This document shows positions 1 to 7,456 of a stretch of DNA of 43,948 bases, in pieces. The notes beneath the pieces were generated by a model. It searched no databases and was not told the DNA's origin. It saw nothing but the letters and a program-made list of their open reading frames with translations. This DNA is from Verrucomicrobiota bacterium (GTDB lineage: Bacteria > Verrucomicrobiota > Verrucomicrobiia > Verrucomicrobiales > DEV007), in contig JAGWVU010000041.1 in NCBI GenBank assembly GCA_018970725.1, positions 1 to 43,948 of the forward strand. Direction: 5' to 3'. Numbering within the stretch: position 1 is the stretch's first letter; every line of letters begins with the position of its first letter. The translations under genes were made by a program, and so were the position numbers.

Positions 1-150
1 CTTCGGCCCGCAAAGCATCTCGACCTCGGCGGCCATGGTGTTCATCAGCCCGATCCGGACCACCCTTCGCAGGTAGTCGTGAAAAATCGAGGTCGCTTGC
101 TCATCGTTGGCTTGCGCCAACGCCTCCAGAATGCCTTTTTCGGCTGTCAT
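1..150 (-). CDS. Transposase N-terminus, IS256 (mutator)-like, cut by window edge
   Basis: The ATG is the complement of 148-150 and the frame stays open to base 1, giving 50 residues. The readable peptide runs from MTAEKGILEAL through IFHDYLRRVVRIGLMNTM to AAEVEMLCGPK. The 'AxEVExLCGPK' pattern resembles the start of IS256/mutator-type transposases, which continue with a short spacer and then a DDE catalytic domain; that domain would lie outside the window. Being a transposase would fit the inverted-repeat-like sequence about 80 nt upstream (229-247). The family call rests on pattern memory from a short stretch, so it is moderate to low. It could be a complete or a broken element; the window does not show which. 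Confidence 0.45.
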   Translation of the reverse strand, partial: MTAEKGILEALAQANDEQATSIFHDYLRRVVRIGLMNTMAAEVEMLCGPK

Positions 151-179
151 TTATTAGGGATTGAAGGTAAACCCTTCTT

Positions 180-205
180 GAGGACTCCGCGAGTGAGGAG
201 TCCTC
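180..205. repeat. Perfect 9-bp inverted repeat (hairpin)
   Basis: GAGGACTCC and GGAGTCCTC form a 9-bp perfect stem around an 8-nt loop. No T-run follows on either strand, so it does not look like a standard intrinsic terminator. It sits 30 nt upstream of the transposase-like start and may be part of the insertion sequence. Confidence 0.5.
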
Positions 206-228
206 ACCATCCATCCAAGGATTTTAAC

Positions 229-247
229 GGTGTCAGGGACGCTTCCC
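229..247. repeat. Possible terminal inverted repeat of the IS256-like element
   Basis: The sequence GGTGTCAGGGACGCTTCCC reads on the minus strand as GGGAAGCGTCCCTGACACC. A 'GTCCCTGACACC'-type end is the sort seen in IS256-family elements, and the distance (about 80 nt) upstream of the transposase start fits. The matching right end would be outside the window, so this is a suggestion only. Confidence 0.3.
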
Positions 248-632
248 TTTAAACTGCCGGGTTCCTTGGTTGAGGCTCCGGGACGCCCCTCACCCGGGCA
301 TCCTTGCGATGCCATGCTGCCGCCCTTGGTCGCACGGTTTCAAGTGGACAGCGTTAGGGTGGCCTAGCACGGTGGTCTCTTGATCGATCAAGGTTAGGGT
401 TGTCAAGGAGAAGTGAGGTGCCGGCGGCACGGCGCTCGACAAGAATGCGGGCCGGACCGCGACCGCGGAAGCGGGTAACCGCCGGGTGACGCAAGACCGC
501 TCCGCGAGGGCGGCGATTGCGTGCTTGATCGTGGCATGGGTTTCGGTAGAGTTGGGTGCTGATGGCTCCCGCATGCTTGCCGGGATTCCGGGATGGACTC
601 CCGGCGGCCAAACTCATGCCACCTCTCATCCC
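248..632. other. Gene-free stretch upstream of the lipoprotein gene
   Basis: Open frames exist on both strands here, but none has a recognisable domain. The frame upstream of the lipoprotein start at 633 is open but lacks protein-like features, and the real product clearly begins with the signal peptide at 633. I see no RNA gene and no convincing promoter. Confidence 0.4.
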
Positions 633-1592
633 ATGGCCCAAAACCTCCCGCCCTGCTGCCGCCGCATCGCTCCCCTGTTGCTGCTCCCCCTGCTTCTGCC
701 GGGTTGCATCCAAATCGAACAGACCGTCCTCCTGAACCCGGACAACTCCGGCAAAGCGACCATCCGCGCCACCCTGACCAGCCCCGTGGCCGGCCTCATG
801 CAGGGGTTGGCGCAAGACGACGGCAAGGAAACGGCTGAAGCTCTTTCCAAACAACTCGGAACGGGAATGGCCAAAGCCTTCGCCGCCAGCATGATCCACG
901 AGTCCACCGGGATCGATGCCTGGGATCAGGTCAAATACGGCCCCACCAAGGAGGGAGGGTTCACCTTCGAAGGGGTGGCGTATTTCCCCGACCTCAACAA
1001 GCTCTCCACCACCTCCACCGCGAACGCCGAGGGCACCCCCTCCATGCCCCAACTCTTCAATGCGGAGCGGACTTCCAACGGTTCTTGGGTGGTCCGGGGT
1101 CTCCCCGACCAAGAGACGGGAAAAGCGCCCCCCGCCCCAGGCAAAGCCCTTCCGCCCGATGAACTCGAGGCCAAACTCAAGGAGCTGCGGCAAAACTGGG
1201 AGACCATGGAAGCCATCGCGACCCCGATGCTGAAGGACGCCAAAACCATCCTCAACCTTCAGGTGGCCGGCACCATCCGCGAATGCACCGGTTGGCGCCA
1301 GACCTCCCCGCAATCCGCCTCCCTCGAAATCGACATGGCCGCCATCCTGGCCCACCTCGGCGCCATCATGAAGGATGACGCCGCGCTCCGCGAGGCCCTC
1401 ACCGCCGGGCGTGTCACCGAAGACGGGTTCCCGCAGCCGGACTTCACCGAACTCCGCAAGTTTCTCTTCCACGGTGCGGACAAGGCCGATCTCGTGATCA
1501 CCCCCGGCCCCCCGCTCTTCGACTACGCCGCTGAATCCGCCAAGGCCAAGGCCGGTATGGCCGACCTGCTGAAGGAACTTCCGGCCAAGTAA
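633..1592 (+). CDS. Predicted lipoprotein, function unknown
   Basis: A 319-residue protein begins with a lipoprotein signal peptide: positively charged CCRR, a leucine/proline-rich core, then a lipobox ending LLPGC with the lipidated cysteine at residue 25. It is therefore expected to be anchored in a membrane. The start at 633 was chosen because the signal peptide begins there; the same frame is open further upstream to 486 without protein-like content. After the cysteine the sequence 'IEQTVLLNPDNSGKATI' resembles the beta-strand opening of secreted lipoproteins that start with a 'V.L..DGSG' motif (LppM/DUF3153-like); this is a weak similarity. The rest is mixed helix and strand with no catalytic motif I recognise. 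It ends 4 nt from the convergent glycosyltransferase gene. Confidence 0.75.
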   Translation: MAQNLPPCCRRIAPLLLLPLLLPGCIQIEQTVLLNPDNSGKATIRATLTSPVAGLMQGLAQDDGKETAEALSKQLGTGMAKAFAASMIHESTGIDAWDQVKYGPTKEGGFTFEGVAYFPDLNKLSTTSTANAEGTPSMPQLFNAERTSNGSWVVRGLPDQETGKAPPAPGKALPPDELEAKLKELRQNWETMEAIATPMLKDAKTILNLQVAGTIRECTGWRQTSPQSASLEIDMAAILAHLGAIMKDDAALREALTAGRVTEDGFPQPDFTELRKFLFHGADKADLVITPGPPLFDYAAESAKAKAGMADLLKELPAK

Positions 1593-1596
1593 TCCC

Positions 1597-2313
1597 TCAC
1601 CCTCTCCGATACCAGACCCAGCAAAGCCGCCGGAACCGGGTGGCCGCGGGGACGAGCACGATGAGAAACTGGAGGAACAGTTGCCAACTCCCGAACATCG
1701 CGGCTTTGCGGGGCGAGGTGCGGATCGGGGGATCTTCGATCAGGTGGAAGCGCATCCCGCGCGCCTTGCCCCACTCCTTGAGCCGGAGGACGAACCAGAC
1801 TTCCTCGCCTGCGTAAACACTCTCGTCGAAGCCGCCCACCGCGGCGAACGCGTCCCGCCGGCAAAAGACAAAGGCCCCGGCCGCAAGTTGACGGGTCCGC
1901 GAGAGCCACGTCCAAAAGGCCACGAGAAACGCGGAAAATCCCGTGAACGGCGTTTCCCCCCGAACCAGCGCGCCCCCGGCGCAAACCTCACCGCTTGCCA
2001 GGGCATCGACCGCCTGACGCAAGGTGCCGGGCGCGACCAGCGTGTCGGCATCGACAAACAGGAGAAACTCTCCCCCGGCCCGGGCCGCCCCCGCGTTCCG
2101 GGCCCGGGCGATCTGGTTGACCGGCTCGAAAACCACCTCGGCCCCCCATTGCCGCGCCACTTCGGCCGTCGCGTCCGTGGAATTGTTGTCGGTTACCACG
2201 ATGCGCGCCTCGATCCCGGCTTCGCGCAACGAATCCCGGAGATGGTCGAGGGTGCGCGGCAGCAGAGCCTCCTCGTTGTAAGCCGGGATGACGATGGCAA
2301 CGCCGGGATGCAT
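1597..2313 (-). CDS. Glycosyltransferase family 2
   Basis: This 238-residue protein has the GT-A fold signatures of GT2 enzymes, which move a sugar from a nucleotide-sugar to an acceptor. Visible are the opening VAIVIPAYNEE, the nucleotide-binding VTDNNSTDAT near residue 40, the metal-binding FVDADT (DxD-type) near residue 87, and a GGFDE segment near residue 160 that usually precedes the acceptor region. A hydrophobic stretch near the C-terminus (FLQFLIVLVPA) suggests membrane association. The gene is the last of three on this strand; its ATG overlaps the stop of the DUF1802 gene by one base (TGATG), which indicates translational coupling. The acceptor and sugar cannot be told from sequence. 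Confidence 0.9.
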   Translation of the reverse strand: MHPGVAIVIPAYNEEALLPRTLDHLRDSLREAGIEARIVVTDNNSTDATAEVARQWGAEVVFEPVNQIARARNAGAARAGGEFLLFVDADTLVAPGTLRQAVDALASGEVCAGGALVRGETPFTGFSAFLVAFWTWLSRTRQLAAGAFVFCRRDAFAAVGGFDESVYAGEEVWFVLRLKEWGKARGMRFHLIEDPPIRTSPRKAAMFGSWQLFLQFLIVLVPAATRFRRLCWVWYRRG

Positions 2314-2894
2314 CAGGGAGCGGCCGATCCGGTTAAAGCTCCGATCGCCTCAACGACCTCCGAGATCCGTGCTTCCGGCAGGACCGGCGTCATCGTGTCG
2401 CGCCAATCCGCGGGCAATCCCTCCCGGGCGGGCAATCCGAGCCAGGAACGGCATCCGCCGAAAGCGGGACGTTGCTCCAGTGCCCAAGGCGCGGCAAGCC
2501 GCCAGGGCCGGATCACAGCGAGGCTCAACCCGGGGGCCTCCCCCCACAGGAACCGCTCCTCGACCACCGCCGGTTTCCAGACGTGCAACGGTTCCAAAGC
2601 CAAGGCCTCCTCGAGGACCAGAATGCGGCGGGTCGTCACGATTTCCGCGAACAAACCGATGGAGACCACGTCCGGTTCAGACCCGGACAGCGCCACGTCC
2701 GGGTCGGCCGACCCCGGGCGAAGTTGGTCGGCCTGACCATGAAAATGGGTTGGAAACAAAAAGAACTCGTTGTGCAACCATTGGAACCCAAGTTTGCCCT
2801 CGGAAATCCCCCCTTTGCGGAGCAGGACCGCCTGTTCCCCGCGCCCGATGACGTCGCAGACCATTTTCCATTCCTTGAAGCCGAAGTGTCCCAT
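2313..2894 (-). CDS. DUF1802 family protein
   Basis: A 193-residue protein matching the DUF1802 pattern: FGFKEWKMVCDVIGRGEQ, then LLRKGGISEG, then a conserved HNEFFLFPTHFHGQ stretch. The family has no established biochemical role. I chose the ATG at 2894 because it directly precedes the conserved KEW segment and lies 17 nt after the stop of the upstream gene; a longer frame to 2981 would overlap that gene. It sits between a metalloprotease-like gene and a GT2 glycosyltransferase in one apparent transcription unit, overlapping the latter by one base. The C-terminal third, rich in WRL and alanine, is less conserved-looking. Confidence 0.8.
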   Translation of the reverse strand: MGHFGFKEWKMVCDVIGRGEQAVLLRKGGISEGKLGFQWLHNEFFLFPTHFHGQADQLRPGSADPDVALSGSEPDVVSIGLFAEIVTTRRILVLEEALALEPLHVWKPAVVEERFLWGEAPGLSLAVIRPWRLAAPWALEQRPAFGGCRSWLGLPAREGLPADWRDTMTPVLPEARISEVVEAIGALTGSAAP

Positions 2895-2911
2895 GAGGTG
2901 AAGGCAAAAAA

Positions 2912-3403
2912 TCAGAGGGATCGGGAAATCCGCACGGCCTCTTGTTCCATCGGGCTCGCGGCGTAACCCAAGGTGAGACATTCGCGGAGATACCGGACCA
3001 GATAGGGCCGCATCCCGCCCATCCGTTCATACTGGACGGTGTGGACAAACTCGTGGGCCAGCAGTTCCTGACGCGAACCCGACCAGCCGTGCCGGATGAA
3101 AATGGCGTAGCCGAGCGAGAGGCCCCAAGGATCGCTCGCGTGAAACCCGGTCATCCGGGCGGCGAGACCGAGGAGACCGAATCCCGGCAGGGGGATGCGA
3201 TCCGTCTCGATGATGCGGAGATTCTGCACCTCACGGACGCCCATCCGGCGCGCCAGCCCCAGCTCATCCGGGGACAACGGCCGCCCTCGCCGGAGACCTC
3301 CGCGCTCGTTTCGCCGGGCCCATTGCACGGCCAGCGGGAAAACGAGCGCTGAAATGAAACGGAACCAAAACACGCCTCCGGGAGGATGCCGCATCCGGGC
3401 CAT
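2912..3403 (-). CDS. Membrane-associated HExxH zinc protease-like protein
   Basis: This 163-residue protein contains LLAHEFVHTVQYERMGG near residue 115, a HExxH zinc-binding helix as found in many metallopeptidases, followed by a segment ending in PMEQEAVR, whose Glu could supply a further ligand. The N-terminus has a hydrophobic stretch (FWFRFISALVFPLAV, residues 12-26) that could anchor it in the membrane. Similar short proteins occur as uncharacterised genes; protease activity is inferred from the motif alone. The ATG at 3403 opens the gene; an in-frame ATG at 3394 is an alternative. It leads the three-gene unit with DUF1802 and GT2 and diverges from the tRNA-His gene. Confidence 0.7.
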   Translation of the reverse strand: MARMRHPPGGVFWFRFISALVFPLAVQWARRNERGGLRRGRPLSPDELGLARRMGVREVQNLRIIETDRIPLPGFGLLGLAARMTGFHASDPWGLSLGYAIFIRHGWSGSRQELLAHEFVHTVQYERMGGMRPYLVRYLRECLTLGYAASPMEQEAVRISRSL

Positions 3404-3420
3404 TTCGCATCAATTTTTCT

Positions 3421-3450
3421 CTGGCATTTGCCGCGTCTTGGGCCTATGCT
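3421..3450 (+). promoter_or_regulatory. Possible sigma70-type promoter for tRNA-His
   Basis: CTGGCA (3421-3426) and TATGCT (3445-3450) are separated by 18 nt, and the tRNA begins 36 nt after the -10 box. Each box matches the consensus at about four of six positions. It is a reading by eye in a GC-rich context. Confidence 0.3.
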
Positions 3451-3486
3451 CCTCCTCCGGCCGCCGTCTTTTGATGTCGGTCAGAT

Positions 3487-3560
3487 GGTGACCGTAGCTC
3501 AGTCGGTAGAGCCCCGGATTGTGGTTCCGGTTGTCGCGGGTTCGAGCCCCGTCGGTCACC
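3487..3560 (+). tRNA. tRNA-His (anticodon GTG)
   Basis: The cloverleaf folds cleanly. The acceptor stem GGTGACCG pairs with CGGTCACC, including the extra G-1 opposite C73 that is diagnostic of tRNA-His. The D arm contains AGCTCAGTCGGTAGAGC, the anticodon stem CCGGA/TCCGG encloses the loop TTGTGGT with anticodon GTG, and the T arm contains GGTTCGAGCCC. The 3' CCA is not encoded; the next bases are CTT. It lies between the divergent metalloprotease-like gene and the RNase III gene. Confidence 0.95.
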
Positions 3561-3646
3561 CTTTCGCCCCCTCCCGCCGGAATTCCCGGCAAATTCTTTG
3601 CAAGGTCGGTTTGGGATCGACCGTGTGCATGATGCCTTTTTTTCGG

Positions 3647-4348
3647 ATGGTTTCTTTGGAGGAGACGATCGCCTACAAATTCCGCAACCCGCTCCTTCTC
3701 GCGGAGGCACTCACCCATCCAAGTCTCGCCTACGAGACCCAGCGTCCTCACTTCGACAACCAGCGGCTTGAGTTTCTCGGGGACGCCGTCATCCAGATCG
3801 TGGTGACCGAGGAATTGTTCCGCAGGTTCCCCGGCTTCAGTGAGGGACGCCTCACCAAGCTCCGTTCCCGGCTCGTTTCCCGGGTCGCCTTGCAGACCTA
3901 CGCCACCGCGATTGATTTGGGTGGTTACCTGCTCATGGGCAAGGGTGAGGAAGCCAACGGCGGTCGCCAAAGGGCATCGACCCTGGCCGACGCCTTGGAA
4001 GCCTTGGTTGGGGCTATCTACCTCGACGCCGGCATGCCCGCCGCCCGCAAATTCCTCCTGGAACGGGCCGAAAGCATGTTGCTGGCCTTGGACGAAGCTC
4101 CCATGGAACAAAACCCCAAGGGCGAACTTCAGGAAATCCTCCAGAGCCTCTCCAGTGCCGGACCGCGCTACCGGATTCTCTCCCAGGAAGGGCCCGATCA
4201 TGCCAAGACCTTCGTGGCCTGCGTGGAGTGGCAGGGCCGCGTGCTCGGTCACGGAACCGGTTCCAGCAAAAAGGAAGCGGAGGCATTCGCCGCCACCGAT
4301 GCCCTGACCGCGCGAAAATGGGAGGAATCGGTGGTCGGCAGTTCCTGA
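3647..4348 (+). CDS. rnc: Ribonuclease III
   Basis: RNase III cuts double-stranded RNA during rRNA and mRNA processing in the cytoplasm. From the start at 3647 the protein is 233 residues, the usual family length. The catalytic domain shows ALTHPS (21-26), the signature NQRLEFLGD (38-46) with its acidic metal ligands, and the second acidic pair in DALEALVGAIY (Asp115, Glu118). A dsRNA-binding domain follows from about residue 160, with NPKGELQEILQ, GPDHAKTF and the basic helix SSKKEAEAFAA. In-frame ATGs at 3629 and 3632 are alternatives; 3647 was preferred because family members start about ten residues before the conserved 'YxFxNPxLL'. No clear Shine-Dalgarno is visible at any of them. It converges on lon with a 13-nt gap. 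Confidence 0.95.
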   Translation: MVSLEETIAYKFRNPLLLAEALTHPSLAYETQRPHFDNQRLEFLGDAVIQIVVTEELFRRFPGFSEGRLTKLRSRLVSRVALQTYATAIDLGGYLLMGKGEEANGGRQRASTLADALEALVGAIYLDAGMPAARKFLLERAESMLLALDEAPMEQNPKGELQEILQSLSSAGPRYRILSQEGPDHAKTFVACVEWQGRVLGHGTGSSKKEAEAFAATDALTARKWEESVVGSS

Positions 4349-4361
4349 TCCCCCCGCGGAC

Positions 4362-6728
4362 TTATTCCAGAGCCACGGCGAGGACCTCGTCCACGGTTTC
4401 CACGGGAACGATCCGAAGCCGCTCGCGCACCTCGTCCGGCAGTTCCGGGATGTCCTTGGCGTTGAGGCGGGGAATCACCACCGTCTTGATGCCGGCGCGC
4501 AAGGCCGCGATGGTTTTTTCCTTGAGCCCACCGATCGGCAATACGAGGCCCCGCAGATTGACTTCCCCGGTCATGGCCACCTCCCGGTTCACCGGGCGGT
4601 TCGCGAAAAGCGAGGCCAACGCGGTGAACATGGCGATGCCCGCGGACGGTCCATCCTTGGGCACGGCTCCGGCCGGCACGTGCACGTGGACATCATACTC
4701 GTCAAAATCCTCCGCCCGCACGCCCAAAACTTCCGCCCGGTTCCGCACCAAACTGAGCGCGGCGCGGACGGACTCCTTCATCACCTCCCCGAGTTGTCCG
4801 GTGAGGATCAACCCGCCTTTGCCCCGGTAGCGGATGGCCTCGATGTGAAGCAATTCCCCTCCGGCGGGGGTGTAAGCCAAACCGTTGACCACTCCCGGCG
4901 CGCTGGTTTGCAGCCGGCTCTCGCGGATGTAAAACGGAGGGCCCAAGGCTTCGACCACCACTTCGGGGGTAACTTCCACCCGTTCCACCTCACCCTTCGC
5001 GATCCGCGCGGCGATGTGCCGGGTCACCGAGGCGATCTGGCGCTCCAGATTGCGCACCCCGGCCTCACGGGTGTAATCCTCGACCACGCGGGCCAAGGCA
5101 TCCTCCTGCCAAACGCACTGTTCCGCCGTCAGGCCATGCTCCGACAACTGCCTCCGCACCTGGTAACGGCGGGCGATGTGGAGCTTTTCCGTCTCCGTGT
5201 AACCGGGGATCTCCACGATCTCCATCCGGTCGCGCAACGGTCCGGGGATGGTATCCAAGGTGTTGCAGGTGGCGATGAAAATCACTTGGGAGAGATCGAA
5301 CGGGAGATCGACGTAATGATCCGTGAACTCGTGATTCTGCCGGGGATCGAGCACCTCGAGCAAGGCGCTGGCGGGATCCCCGCGGAAATCTGCTCCGATC
5401 TTGTCCACCTCGTCCAGCATGATTACCGGATTGCGGGTTCCGAGCCGCCTCAGTTCCTGGATCAAACGGCCCGGCATAGCGCCCACGTAAGTCCGCCGAT
5501 GGCCCCGGATCTCCGATTCATCGCGGATTCCTCCGAGGCTGATCCGGGCGAACTTGCGGCCGAGCGCATCTGCGATCGACTGGCCGAGGCTGGTTTTTCC
5601 GACGCCGGGCGGGCCGAGGAAACAAAGGATGGGACCGCGCCCGCCCGGGTTGAGCTTGCGCACCGCGAGGTATTCGATGAGCCGTCGCTTGACCTTGACC
5701 AATCCATAATGATCCCGGTCGAGGATTTCTTCGGCCTTGGGCAGGTCGATCACCTCCTCGCTCAACCCGTTCCACGGGAGTTCGGCGAGGGTCTCGAGAT
5801 AATTGACAATGACCGAGTGATCCGGACTGGCCGGTGGGATGAATTCGAGGCGCCGCAGTTCCCGCTCTGCGTGTTTTTGGGCTGGTTCGGGCAGGCCCGC
5901 CTCCGCAAGGCGTTCCCGGAGATCCTCCACCTGTTCCTCGGCGCTGCCTTCCTCACCAAGCTCTTTCTGGATGGCGCGGAGTTGCTCGCGCAGGTAGGCC
6001 CGCTTCTGTGCCTCGGTGAATTCACTCTGCACATCCTGACGCAACTTGCTTTGCAGTTCCGCGATGTGGAGCTGGCTGTTGAGGTGACGCTGCACCATCT
6101 CGACGCGCCGCCCCACCGAGGTCTCCTCGATCAGCTTCTGTTTTTCCCTGGCCTCGATGCTCAGATTGCTCCCCAGAAAATCCGTCAGGATTGAGGGCTC
6201 GGTGATCTCCTCGACCGCCATTTTGGCTTCCTCCGGCACCTCGGGTCGCAAATTCATGAGACGTTGCGCGGATTCACGGAGATTGCGCAGCGACGCCTCC
6301 CAATGATCCCCATCCCCTGACATCTCCACGCTGTCCAGCACCTCCACTTCCGCCCTGACATAAGGCTCCAACTGCACCGCACGCCTCACCCGCATCCGGC
6401 TCTCTCCATGGACCAGAACCACCACCGCATCGTCACCCTGACGGATCATGCGGAGCACCTTGGCGATCACCCCAACCCCGTGAAGGCCCTCGATCCCGGG
6501 CTCATCCTGCGCCGGATCCTTCTGCAAGAGCAAAGCCAACGATTTGCTCCGGGGCAGGCTCTCTTCCAACAGCCGCAAGCTCGAGGCCCGCCCCACGTTG
6601 ATGGGAACCACCGTTCCCGGAAAAACCACCGTGTTGCGCAAGGGGAGCACGGACAGGACCAACGCCTCGCCGGGCCCGGCCTCCGCCCCCACCTCCCCGG
6701 CTTCCGGCACTGCCAGATCTTCGCTCAT
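4362..6728 (-). CDS. lon: ATP-dependent protease Lon (S16)
   Basis: Lon is a cytoplasmic AAA+ protease that unfolds and degrades damaged and short-lived regulatory proteins. The 788 residues fit the bacterial LonA length and order: N-terminal substrate-binding domain (about 25-215, starting VLPLRNTVVFPG), a coiled-coil middle, AAA+ module with Walker A GPPGVGKT (372-379) and Walker B VIMLDEVDKIG, then the protease domain with DGPSAGIA (predicted nucleophile Ser695) and GGLKEKT (predicted Lys738), the Ser-Lys dyad. The ATG overlaps the hsp20 stop by four bases (ATGA), so the small heat-shock protein and the protease are probably translated together. The gene appears intact. Confidence 0.97.
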   Translation of the reverse strand: MSEDLAVPEAGEVGAEAGPGEALVLSVLPLRNTVVFPGTVVPINVGRASSLRLLEESLPRSKSLALLLQKDPAQDEPGIEGLHGVGVIAKVLRMIRQGDDAVVVLVHGESRMRVRRAVQLEPYVRAEVEVLDSVEMSGDGDHWEASLRNLRESAQRLMNLRPEVPEEAKMAVEEITEPSILTDFLGSNLSIEAREKQKLIEETSVGRRVEMVQRHLNSQLHIAELQSKLRQDVQSEFTEAQKRAYLREQLRAIQKELGEEGSAEEQVEDLRERLAEAGLPEPAQKHAERELRRLEFIPPASPDHSVIVNYLETLAELPWNGLSEEVIDLPKAEEILDRDHYGLVKVKRRLIEYLAVRKLNPGGRGPILCFLGPPGVGKTSLGQSIADALGRKFARISLGGIRDESEIRGHRRTYVGAMPGRLIQELRRLGTRNPVIMLDEVDKIGADFRGDPASALLEVLDPRQNHEFTDHYVDLPFDLSQVIFIATCNTLDTIPGPLRDRMEIVEIPGYTETEKLHIARRYQVRRQLSEHGLTAEQCVWQEDALARVVEDYTREAGVRNLERQIASVTRHIAARIAKGEVERVEVTPEVVVEALGPPFYIRESRLQTSAPGVVNGLAYTPAGGELLHIEAIRYRGKGGLILTGQLGEVMKESVRAALSLVRNRAEVLGVRAEDFDEYDVHVHVPAGAVPKDGPSAGIAMFTALASLFANRPVNREVAMTGEVNLRGLVLPIGGLKEKTIAALRAGIKTVVIPRLNAKDIPELPDEVRERLRIVPVETVDEVLAVALE

Positions 6729-7099
6729 GCGGCGACTCGTGGCAGGGTGATCCAGACCAACCCGTTCTCCTGAGCGGCCTCCGCGTCCTCGACCCGCACT
6801 TCAACCGGCAGGTTCAACACCCGCTCGAAGGCGCCATCCGTGATTTCCATCACCAAAAGCCGACCGCACGGAGGACGATCGCCCCCCCGCTCGGGAGCCT
6901 TTCTCTCCCCCCGGATGAGCAAACGCCGCGCTTCCACCTGAACTTCGATCTCTCCCTTGGGAACCCCGGCCAATTCCACGCACACCTCCAACCGATCCCC
7001 ATACACATACACGTTCACCGCCGGATGCCACGCCACCGCCGGCATCCGTGGCGAAGCAAAATGCAGTTTCTGCAACTGATCTGCAATCGCGTTGGTCAT
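6725..7099 (-). CDS. Small heat-shock protein (Hsp20/alpha-crystallin)
   Basis: Small heat-shock proteins hold unfolding proteins in a refoldable state. This 124-residue protein has an alpha-crystallin domain: PAVNVYVYGDRLEVCVELAG, the strand pair EIEVQVEARRLLIRGER, and the final conserved block in which GAFERVLNLPVEV precedes ENGLVWITLP. The C-terminal I-x-I tail found in many family members is not present; it ends PRVAA. The ATG at 7099 was chosen because GAGGA lies about nine bases upstream, one of the clearer ribosome-binding sites in the window; the frame is open further upstream but without domain content. It overlaps lon by ATGA and probably shares its heat-stress-responsive transcription. 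No CIRCE element was seen. Confidence 0.92.
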   Translation of the reverse strand: MTNAIADQLQKLHFASPRMPAVAWHPAVNVYVYGDRLEVCVELAGVPKGEIEVQVEARRLLIRGERKAPERGGDRPPCGRLLVMEITDGAFERVLNLPVEVRVEDAEAAQENGLVWITLPRVAA

Positions 7100-7141
7100 C
7101 GATACGATCCTCGTGAGTCGGATCCGGCGTCCCATTCCTTC

Positions 7142-7170
7142 ATCTTGCCTCCGGTCCGCCCCCGGATCAA
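7142..7170 (-). promoter_or_regulatory. Possible promoter of hsp20-lon
   Basis: On the minus strand TTGATC (complement of 7165-7170) and CAAGAT (complement of 7142-7147) are 17 nt apart, 42 nt upstream of the hsp20 start. The -35 matches at four positions and the -10 at three. No heat-shock sigma32 consensus or CIRCE repeat is evident. Confidence 0.3.
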
Positions 7171-7456
7171 GAAATTTGCCGGGGGCGCTCCGCGTACGGA
7201 GTTTCTCCAGTTCATCCGGGCAATCCGCACGATCCTTCCCTTGCGAATTGCAAGGCCTGGCCCCTCCCGGGAGGTCCCTTCCCATGGTTCCGCCACGGGG
7301 TCATCCCCCGTGCGCCCATCGCTGCCGTTCCTTCTGGCATAACCCCTGCTCTCTACAAACCGTCCACTCACGGCAAACCGCCGCGGCATCCTCTGGTCTC
7401 GGACCTTTCCACCCCCCTCGGGTCCGGGACACGGGTGCCGCGGCCCTGCCCCCACT
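7171..7456. other. Gap between the tetrahaem cytochrome gene and hsp20, with three inverted repeats
   Basis: No gene was found. It holds a 7-bp stem CACGGGG/CCCCGTG with a 5-nt loop (7294-7312), a 12-bp palindrome CCTCCCGGGAGG (7263-7274) and a CTTGC-GAATT-GCAAG repeat (7240-7254). The first could help end transcription of the long minus-strand operon, but it has no following T-run. The other two could be operator-like sites ahead of hsp20. None has been matched to a known site. Confidence 0.35.

Noticed and set aside
290-574. 94-codon minus-strand frame upstream of the lipoprotein gene
   Set aside because: No recognisable motif, and composition is what random GC-rich sequence gives.
354-1472. 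Minus-strand open frame of 372 codons opposite the lipoprotein
   Set aside because: Glycine-rich mirror sequence without domains; the plus frame has an intact signal peptide and lipobox.
4680-6194. Plus-strand open frame antisense to lon
   Set aside because: Lon is complete with all catalytic motifs on the other strand.
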